Assembly: GCF_009649635.1 (NCBI RefSeq)
Contig: NZ_WJII01000003.1
Coordinates: 124,001 to 188,000 of the forward strand
DNA from: Microbacterium sp. SYP-A9085
GTDB lineage: Bacteria; Actinomycetota; Actinomycetes; Actinomycetales; Microbacteriaceae
Reading direction: 5' to 3'
Length of the DNA stretch: 64,000 nt
In this document: positions 58,536 to 64,000 of the stretch, in pieces
Layout: each line of letters begins with the position of its first letter
How positions within the stretch are numbered: position 1 is the stretch's first letter
Program-made: the position numbers and the translations under genes
The notes under the pieces: generated by a model
The model's input: only the letters and a program-made list of their open reading frames with translations
What the model was told of the DNA's origin: nothing
The model's database searches: none

Positions 58536-59755
58536 GCGGTGACCAGAGCGTCCAGGGCGACCTCCGGGTCGGCCAGCGCGTCCAGATCCACGTCCTCGCC
58601 CGAGGCGATCAGCTTCTGCACGGTCTCGTTGACGTCCCAGATGTTGACGTTCATGCCCGCGACCACGCGCCGGCCCTGCACCCAGAACGCGACGAACTCG
58701 CGCGCGTCCACGTCGCCGCGGATCACCATCTGCGCGTCCTTCATGAGCGGCGGGTAGCCGCTGAGCTCCATGCCCAGGTCGAACTGGTCGGTGTAGAAGT
58801 ACGGGATCATGTCGTGCACGGCATCCTTGCCGAGCATGGCGCGCGCGGCGACCGGGCCGGCGTTCAGCGCGTTGGCCCAGTGCTCGCTGCGCAGGCGCTG
58901 GTTCAACACTGGGTGCATCGCATTGGCGACATCCCCCGCGGCGAACACGTCCGCCGCGCTCGTGCGCAGCGACGCGTCGGTGAGGATGCCGCGCTCGACC
59001 TGAAGCCCGGCGGCCTCGGCGAGACTCGTGTTGGGGATCGCGCCGATGCCGATCAGGACGAGGTCTGCCGGGACGGTCTGCCCGTCCACGAGGACGCCGG
59101 TCGCGCGGTCGGTGCCCTCGATCCGCTCGACGTTGACGGATGTGCGCAGGTCGACCCCCTGCTCTTCGTGCAGGCGCCGGAAGACGTTGCCCATCGTCTC
59201 GCCGAGCGCTATCGCCAGCGGCACCGCGTCCCGCTCGAGGATCGTGACCTCGTTGCCGAGCTGGCGGGCGGTCGCGGCGACCTCCATGCCGATCCAGCCG
59301 GAGCCGATCAGCACGAGCTTCTTGCCGCCGGCGGACAGCTGTGACTTCAGCTGCTCGGAGTCGGACAGGCGGCGCAGCATGTGCACGCCGGGCAGATCGT
59401 GGCCGGGGATCGGCAGCACGCGCGGCGACGATCCGGTCGCCAGCAGCAGCTTGTCGTAGGAGAGCGTCGAGCCGTCGGAGAGGGTGACGGTGTGCGCGGC
59501 GGGGTCGATGGCGGTGGCCGCGGTCGAGGTGCGCACGTCGATGCGCTGCTCGCGGTACCAGTCGTCGGGGTGCAGGACAACAGCATCCAGGCCCTCGTCG
59601 CCCTTCAGGAAGCCCTTGGACAGCGGCGGCCGCTGATAGGGCGTCTGCGCCTCGTCGGCGACGACGGTCACATCGCCGTCGTAGCCCTCCTCGCGCAGCG
59701 TCTGGACCGCCGAGCCGGCAGCCAGTCCTCCTCCGATGATGACCATTCCCGCCAT
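58532..59755 (-). CDS. FAD-dependent pyridine nucleotide-disulfide oxidoreductase (ferredoxin/rubredoxin reductase type)
   Basis: A 407-residue flavoprotein. The N-terminal FAD motif is VIIGGGLAAGSAVQTLR (residues 5-20), the PYQRPPLSKGFLKG block is the family marker of ferredoxin reductases, and the NAD motif is LIGSGWIGMEVAATARQLG (about 150). ATGSSPRVLPIPG and VFAAGDVANAMHP complete the FAD sites. No redox-active CxxC is present. The C-terminal reductase domain includes a FYTDQFDLGMELSGYP stretch. The ATG at 59755 has SD GAGAGGA. It precedes the folP2-like gene in the same operon; its electron acceptor is unknown. Confidence 0.9.
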   Translation of the reverse strand: MAGMVIIGGGLAAGSAVQTLREEGYDGDVTVVADEAQTPYQRPPLSKGFLKGDEGLDAVVLHPDDWYREQRIDVRTSTAATAIDPAAHTVTLSDGSTLSYDKLLLATGSSPRVLPIPGHDLPGVHMLRRLSDSEQLKSQLSAGGKKLVLIGSGWIGMEVAATARQLGNEVTILERDAVPLAIALGETMGNVFRRLHEEQGVDLRTSVNVERIEGTDRATGVLVDGQTVPADLVLIGIGAIPNTSLAEAAGLQVERGILTDASLRTSAADVFAAGDVANAMHPVLNQRLRSEHWANALNAGPVAARAMLGKDAVHDMIPYFYTDQFDLGMELSGYPPLMKDAQMVIRGDVDAREFVAFWVQGRRVVAGMNVNIWDVNETVQKLIASGEDVDLDALADPEVALDALVTA

Positions 59756-59777
59756 GGCGTTTCCTCTCGTCCTTCGT

Positions 59778-60377
59778 CTAGTGTGCCGTGGGCGCGAAGC
59801 GCGCACGCAGCTGGTCGTCGTCGCGCAGCGCGCCGCGGAACGCGCTGGTCACGGTGGTGGTGCCCGCGGAGCGCACACCGCGCAGGGACATGCACATGTG
59901 CTCCGCCTGCAGCACCACGCCCACGCCGCGGGGCGCGAGGTGATGCATGAGGTGGTCGGCGATCTGCGCAGTCAGGGTCTCCTGCACCTGCAGGTCGTGG
60001 GCGAACAGCTCCACGACGCGGGCGAGCTTGGACAGCCCGACGATGCGCTCCCCGGGGAGGTAGCCGACGTGGGCGACGCCGCGGAACGGCAGTAAATGGT
60101 GTTCGCAGACGGAGGTGAACGGGATGTCGCGGACCAGCACGAGGTCCTCGTAGCCGCTGTCGTTGGGGAACGTGGTGAGCATGAACCCGTCGGGCTCGGT
60201 CATCTCCCGCAGTGCTGCCACGACGCGGCGCGGCGTCTCGGCCAGGTGCGGATCGGTCACGTCGCGGCCGAGGGCCCGCAGCAGGTCGGCGACGGCGCGC
60301 TCGGCGGCGACGACGTCGACCCCCGTCTGTTCGTCCGGGTCTTCGACGGCCGCCAGCGGCGCGGCTGTTGTGGACAT
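59778..60377 (-). CDS. folE: GTP cyclohydrolase I
   Basis: A 199-residue enzyme making 7,8-dihydroneopterin triphosphate from GTP. The zinc and catalytic residues are in FTSVCEHHLLPFRGVAHVGY (Cys/His/His, about residue 90), and GLSKLARVVELFAHDLQVQE and the second Cys/His block AEHMCMSLRGVRSAG follow. It is the type IA enzyme. First gene of the leftward folE-oxidoreductase-folP2-reductase operon, divergent from the SufR-like regulator. Confidence 0.95.
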   Translation of the reverse strand: MSTTAAPLAAVEDPDEQTGVDVVAAERAVADLLRALGRDVTDPHLAETPRRVVAALREMTEPDGFMLTTFPNDSGYEDLVLVRDIPFTSVCEHHLLPFRGVAHVGYLPGERIVGLSKLARVVELFAHDLQVQETLTAQIADHLMHHLAPRGVGVVLQAEHMCMSLRGVRSAGTTTVTSAFRGALRDDDQLRARFAPTAH

Positions 60378-60437
60378 GCGCTTCTCCTCCGGGCCCGGTG
60401 CGACACGGGGCTCGGTTTCGAGATTAGGACCGCAAAA

Positions 60438-60460
60438 TTCTTTTGTCAAGAAGTGCACTT
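60438..60460. promoter_or_regulatory. Inverted repeats in the folE / SufR-like regulator divergent promoter
   Basis: TTCTTTTGTCAAGAA (5-base arms) at 60438-60452 abuts the perfect palindrome AAGTGCACTT at 60451-60460. The tract is unusually AT-rich. A -10-like TAGAGT at 60462-60467 follows for the rightward gene. It is the likely operator of the regulator at 60480 and could also set folE expression. Confidence 0.6.
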
Positions 60461-60479
60461 TTAGAGTATGCTCTCGGGC

Positions 60480-61181
60480 ATGGGCGTCATCTCCGACAAC
60501 CGCACAGCAGCCCTCGGCGCGCTCGGGGACCCCGTGCGCCGACGCATCTATGACGTCGTCGCCGGGGCACAGGATGCCGTCGGCAGAGACGCTGCCGCGG
60601 CCGCCGCGGACATCCCCAGGTCCACGGCGGCCTTCCACCTCGACCGCCTCGTCGAGGCGGGGCTGCTCACCGTCGAATACCGGCGCCTGTCCGGCCGCAG
60701 CGGCCCCGGCGCCGGCCGGCCCGCGAAGCTGTACCGGGCGACGTCCGGTGAACTGATGGGCTCGATCCCGGAGCGCCACTACGAGCTGGCCGGCGAGCTT
60801 CTCGCCGCCGCCGCGGAGCGCGCCGACCGCGAGGCCGTGCCGATGCGCGAGGCCGTGCCGGCCCAGGCCCGCGAGCTGGGCGCGCAGATCGGCGCGGACT
60901 GCGAGAGCGTCGAGGCCGCACTCACCGCCTGCGGATACCAGCCGGATACGGGCGAGGACGGGGCGGTGCGACTGGAGAACTGCCCGTTCCACGCATTGGC
61001 CGCCCGGCACACCGAGCTGGTCTGCGGCGCGAACCTCGCTCTCGTGCAGGGCATCATCGACGGCACCGGCGACGCGCGCACCCCGCATCTCGTCCCCCGC
61101 GACGGGCACTGCTGCGTGGAGGTGAGGGCTCTCACCGAAGCCGCTCGCCGCGAACATCCCACATCCGCGGCGGGCGGATAA
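60480..61181 (+). CDS. ArsR-fold regulator with C-terminal cysteine motif (SufR-like)
   Basis: A 233-residue regulator. Residues 1-90 form a winged helix (LGALGDPVRRRIYDVV; RSTAAFHLDRLVEAGLL). The C-terminal domain has RLENCPFHALAARH, LVCGANLALVQG and GHCCVEVRAL; these cysteine positions match the SufR/Fe-S-sensing group, where three Cys hold a cluster. No suf genes are adjacent, so the target is probably its own AT-rich divergent promoter with folE. The ATG at 60480 is preferred over 60468 because the -10-like TAGAGT ends at 60467, which would put an upstream ATG at or before the transcript start. Confidence 0.85.
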   Translation: MGVISDNRTAALGALGDPVRRRIYDVVAGAQDAVGRDAAAAAADIPRSTAAFHLDRLVEAGLLTVEYRRLSGRSGPGAGRPAKLYRATSGELMGSIPERHYELAGELLAAAAERADREAVPMREAVPAQARELGAQIGADCESVEAALTACGYQPDTGEDGAVRLENCPFHALAARHTELVCGANLALVQGIIDGTGDARTPHLVPRDGHCCVEVRALTEAARREHPTSAAGG

Positions 61182-61182
61182 G

Positions 61183-61188
61183 CATAAT
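61183..61188 (+). promoter_or_regulatory. -10 element CATAAT before the response regulator
   Basis: CATAAT ends seven bases before the ATG at 61195, indicating a leaderless or near-leaderless transcript for the two-component operon. No SD is visible. Confidence 0.5.
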
Positions 61189-61194
61189 GGGCAC

Positions 61195-61887
61195 ATGACC
61201 GCACCGCGCATCCTTGTCGTCGACGACGAACCGAACATCCGCGATCTGCTCATCACGAGCCTGAGATTCGCGGGCTTCCAGGTGCGGGCCGTCGCCAACG
61301 GCGCGCAGACGATCTCAGCCGTCCTCGAGGAGGAGCCGGACCTCATCGTGCTGGATGTGATGCTGCCCGACATGAACGGCTTCAGTGTCACGAAGCGCCT
61401 GCGCGGCGCCGGGTACACCGCGCCGATCCTGTTCTTGACCGCGAAGGACGAGACCGAGGACAAGATCGAGGGCCTGAACGCGGGCGGCGACGACTACGTC
61501 ACCAAGCCGTTCAGCCTCGACGAGATAGTGGCGCGGATCCAGGCCATTCTGCGGCGCACGATGCAGACTGACGAGGAGTCGGTGATCCGCGCCGGCGAGC
61601 TGACGATGGACCAGGACACCCACGACGTGTTCGTGGCCGACACGCAGATCGAGCTCAGCCCCACCGAGTTCAAGCTGCTGCGGTACCTGATGCTGAACCC
61701 GAACCGGGTGCTGAGCAAGGCCCAGATCCTCGACCACGTGTGGGAATACGACTTCAACGGGGACGCGGGGATCGTGGAGAGCTACATCTCGTACCTGCGC
61801 CGCAAGATCGACCCGCACTCGTCCGAGTCGCTCATCCAGACCAAGCGCGGCTTCGGCTACATGCTGAAGGCCGGCAAGTCTGCCTGA
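61195..61887 (+). CDS. OmpR/PhoB-family response regulator
   Basis: A 230-residue regulator. The receiver domain has the acidic pocket Asp10-Asp11 (ILVVDDEPN), phospho-acceptor Asp54 in IVLDVMLPDM, switch Thr/Lys regions LFLTAKDETED and DDYVTKPFSLDE. The C-terminal winged helix (about 135-228) contains LSPTEFKLLRYLMLNPNRVLSK and SYISYLRRKID. It resembles the MprA/TcrA-like actinobacterial group. The kinase gene follows after 26 bases. Confidence 0.94.
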   Translation: MTAPRILVVDDEPNIRDLLITSLRFAGFQVRAVANGAQTISAVLEEEPDLIVLDVMLPDMNGFSVTKRLRGAGYTAPILFLTAKDETEDKIEGLNAGGDDYVTKPFSLDEIVARIQAILRRTMQTDEESVIRAGELTMDQDTHDVFVADTQIELSPTEFKLLRYLMLNPNRVLSKAQILDHVWEYDFNGDAGIVESYISYLRRKIDPHSSESLIQTKRGFGYMLKAGKSA

Positions 61888-61912
61888 CGCGCACGCGCCC
61901 CCGGGAGCGGAA

Positions 61913-63643
61913 CTGTCCAGACAGAAGCCCGACGCCGTCACCGGGTGGTGGCGGAGCCTGAGCCTGCGCGCGAAGGTCACCGGCGTGACGGTGGCGGTGC
62001 TCGCTATCGGACTGTTCACGGTGGGTACCGGCACGATGATCTTCCTGCGCGGGGCGCTGGATGCCAACCTCGACGCGCAGGTGCAGCAGCTGGGCAGCGC
62101 CGACCCCGCCAAGAGCGTGTTCGACATCACCGACGGCGCCGCCGGCACGCTCGTTTTCACGCCGAAGCCGTCCGCGTCGCTGGACGTCACCGGCGTGTTC
62201 GTCGCGGTGTACGGCGCCGACGGACGGCTGCTGGCCTCGGCGGGGCCGCGGGCCGAGAACACCCCCGTGTTCCCGACCACGGTGACCCTCGCGCAGGCGA
62301 ACATCCGCGGCACCGCCCCGTACGACATTCCGGGCACCACGGGCGTCGATTTCCGCGCGAGCGTCTCGCCACTGCTGTTGAACACCCGTCCCGACCTGCT
62401 GACCCAGCTGGTCGCGCTGCCGACATCCTCGGTGAACCGGATCGTGGGCACGTTCCTCGGCATCTACAGCATCCTCGCCCTCCTGACGATCCTGATCGGC
62501 GCGCTCGGGACCCGGCTGCTGGTGACCCTCGCGTTCCGCAGTCTGGGGCAGGTGGAGGCGACCGCGATGTCGATAGCGGCGGGCGACTTCAGTCAGCGGA
62601 TGACGAAGATCGAGCCCGAGCACACCGAGGTCGGGCGGCTGAAGATCGCGATCAACGCGATGCTGGCGCGGCTGGACGGCGCGCTCGGTGAGCGCGACTC
62701 GGCGGTGCGGCAGATGCGGCGGTTCGTCGGCGACGCCAGTCACGAGCTGCGCACGCCGCTGGTCACGGTCCGCGGCTACGCAGAGCTGTACCGGATGGGC
62801 GCCATCCGCGGCGACGAGGACGTGAGCCTGGCGTTCGAGCGGATCGAGAAGGAGGCGATCCGGATGGGCGCGCTGGTCGAGGACCTTCTCGCGCTCACGC
62901 GCCTGGACGAGCGGCACGAGCAGCTGCAGATCACCCCCGTCGACCTGCGCCCGATAGCCCGGGATGCCGCCCTCGACATCCGCGCCGCCTCGCCGCGGCG
63001 GGTGGTGTCCGTGAACGACACCACGACGGCGGTGGCCGATCAACTGCCGGCCCTGCGCCTGCCCACCGAGCCGATAACGGCGGCGACCGGCACCGCCCCG
63101 GCGAGGCGGCGCGGCGTGCCCAGTCCGCGCAGCCTGCTGCGGCGCCGGCCCCGGTCGCATCCGGCCCCGGAGCTCGCCGGGCACCTGTCCACGCCGCCGG
63201 AGGTCGCCGCGGCGCTCGGAGTGCCGGAGCCGGTGGTGCTCGGCGAGGAGAACCGCATCCGCCAGGTGGTCGCGAATCTGCTCGCGAACGTCCGCCGGTA
63301 CACGCCCGACGACTCCCCGATCGATCTCGCGGTAGGGGTGGATGCCGCAGCCGGCATGGGCTGGATCGCCATCGCCGACCATGGCGAGGGGATCCCCGTG
63401 CAGATCCGCAAGCAGATCTTCCAGCGGTTCTGGCGCGCCGACAACTCACGGACCCGCGAGACCGGGGGGTCGGGCCTGGGGCTGTCGATCGTCGCGTCGA
63501 TCGTGGACCTGCTGCACGGGACGGTGGATGTCACGGACACGCCGGGCGGGGGTGCCACGTTCCGCGTCTCGCTGCCGCTGGCCGACGGGGGCGCCGCGGA
63601 AGACCGGCAGCCGGCGCGCCGGCCCGACGACCCGGCCGACTGA
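61913..63643 (+). CDS. Sensor histidine kinase, probable CTG start
   Basis: A 576-residue membrane kinase partnered with the preceding regulator. Helix 1 is at about residues 24-44, an extracellular domain of about 130 residues follows, then helix 2 (about 178-200), HAMP (about 200-250), the H-box DASHELRTPLVTVRGYAEL (His about 278), N-box RQVVANLLANVRRYT (about 446) and G-boxes ADHGEGIP and GGSGLGLSIV. A Pro/Arg/Ala-rich insertion lies at about 375-430. The only ATG/GTG/TTG in the frame is a GTG at 61985 inside helix 1, so the conserved WWRSLSLRAKVTG lead would be lost. A CTG at 61913 with SD GGGAGCGGAA restores it. Confidence 0.85.
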   Translation: MSRQKPDAVTGWWRSLSLRAKVTGVTVAVLAIGLFTVGTGTMIFLRGALDANLDAQVQQLGSADPAKSVFDITDGAAGTLVFTPKPSASLDVTGVFVAVYGADGRLLASAGPRAENTPVFPTTVTLAQANIRGTAPYDIPGTTGVDFRASVSPLLLNTRPDLLTQLVALPTSSVNRIVGTFLGIYSILALLTILIGALGTRLLVTLAFRSLGQVEATAMSIAAGDFSQRMTKIEPEHTEVGRLKIAINAMLARLDGALGERDSAVRQMRRFVGDASHELRTPLVTVRGYAELYRMGAIRGDEDVSLAFERIEKEAIRMGALVEDLLALTRLDERHEQLQITPVDLRPIARDAALDIRAASPRRVVSVNDTTTAVADQLPALRLPTEPITAATGTAPARRRGVPSPRSLLRRRPRSHPAPELAGHLSTPPEVAAALGVPEPVVLGEENRIRQVVANLLANVRRYTPDDSPIDLAVGVDAAAGMGWIAIADHGEGIPVQIRKQIFQRFWRADNSRTRETGGSGLGLSIVASIVDLLHGTVDVTDTPGGGATFRVSLPLADGGAAEDRQPARRPDDPAD

Positions 63644-63760
63644 GCGTCGCCTCCTCCCCAGCCGGGACGCGGAGGCACGTTGTCCACGGATGCGCTGCCC
63701 GGGCGTCCGCGCGTGCGCGGCGGCCGTAGCGTGGGGCGAAACCCAGCGAAGGGAGCCCTC

Positions 63761-64000
63761 ATGGCCGTGTACTCCGTCGACAGCGACGCCGTCATCGCCA
63801 CCACCGCCGCGGTTCGCGGCTGTGCCGACCGCCTGCAGGGCGAGACGCAGGCGATGCTCGCTCAGCTCACAAGCCTGCAGGGATCCTGGACGGGTGCGGC
63901 CGCCGCGGCGTTCGCGGGCGTCGTCGACCAGTGGCGGGCGACACAGGTACAGGTCGAGCAGACGCTCGCCGCCATCAATACGGCCCTCGCCGCGGCCGGC
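63761..64000 (+). CDS. WXG100-family protein (ESAT-6/CFP-10-like), cut by the right edge
   Basis: The first 80 residues are present (MAVYSVDSDAVIATTAAVRG...). The helical hairpin with WTG in LQGSWTGAAAAAFAGVVDQW (about residue 43) is the WXG motif of type VII secretion substrates. The remaining C-terminus is outside the window, so an export signal YxxxD/E cannot be checked. The SD GAAGGGAG precedes the ATG. The secretion ATPase candidate lies 58 kb away at 2464-5373. Codons 1-80 show no membrane segment. Confidence 0.9.
   Translation, partial: MAVYSVDSDAVIATTAAVRGCADRLQGETQAMLAQLTSLQGSWTGAAAAAFAGVVDQWRATQVQVEQTLAAINTALAAAG

Overview
The window comes from a high-GC (about 70%) actinobacterium, most likely Microbacteriaceae (Microbacterium or a close relative). 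The gene order tRNA-Arg / prmC / tsaC / wecA-like / atpI-like / atpBEFHAGDC, an imuA-imuB-dnaE2 mutasome behind a GAACNNNNGTTC SOS box, an IdeR/DtxR repressor, an actinobacterial-type SerC, an XPB-like helicase with its partner gene, and WXG100/EccC-type secretion components all fit this. Many starts are GTG or TTG, gene ends commonly overlap by 1-8 bases, and several genes look leaderless (a TAG-type -10 element 6-8 bases before the start). No rRNA, CRISPR array, transposase, integrase or phage gene was found.

Layout. 1-10.8 kb: partial OsmC gene, asparaginase II, alanine dehydrogenase, an EccC/FtsK-like secretion ATPase with a PP2C phosphatase, and a TetR regulator with a heterodimeric ABC exporter pair. 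10.8-21.7 kb: an almost complete phenylacetate catabolic island: paaABCDE plus a paaG-like gene (leftward), paaI-paaK (rightward), paaZ-paaH-paaF (leftward) and a TetR regulator (paaR). A shared candidate operator stands before paaA/paaI and before paaF. 21.7-24.2 kb: aldo/keto reductase, DUF4870 membrane protein, YaaA. 24.2-34.5 kb: the leftward superoperon prmC-tsaC-wecA/tagO-like-atpI-like-atpBEFHAGDC. 34.5-34.9 kb: three hairpin-forming repeats and tRNA-Arg(CCT). 34.9-43 kb: pyruvate oxidase, a HesB-like protein and the SOS mutasome. 43-48.4 kb: envelope genes (deacetylase/glycosyltransferase fusion, M23 peptidase), HNH endonuclease, IdeR. 48.5-54.6 kb: SerC, DUF3027, cold-shock protein and the XPB-type helicase pair. 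54.8-64 kb: secreted 5'-nucleotidase, a pteridine/folate-related operon, a SufR-like regulator, an OmpR-type two-component system and a truncated WXG100 gene.

How the genes work together. The paa genes take phenylacetate to its CoA thioester (PaaK), epoxidise the ring (PaaABCDE), isomerise it to the oxepin (PaaG), open the ring and oxidise the aldehyde (PaaZ), and shorten the chain (PaaF, PaaH); PaaI is the rescue thioesterase. The thiolase PaaJ is missing. The ATP synthase operon is preceded by translation (prmC, tsaC) and wall-polymer (wecA/tagO-like) genes. The imuA-imuB-dnaE2 cassette gives damage-induced mutagenic synthesis.

Most unusual features: an in-frame 83-bp palindromic element inside dnaE2; three ~51-55-bp hairpin repeats beside tRNA-Arg; a heptamer, GGATGCC, that I count at about 90 sites on both strands against roughly 15 expected from base composition; a mini-ORF overlapping both the end of imuB and the start of dnaE2; a small ORF containing an intrinsic terminator ahead of an HNH gene; and a histidine kinase with no ATG/GTG/TTG start before its first membrane segment.
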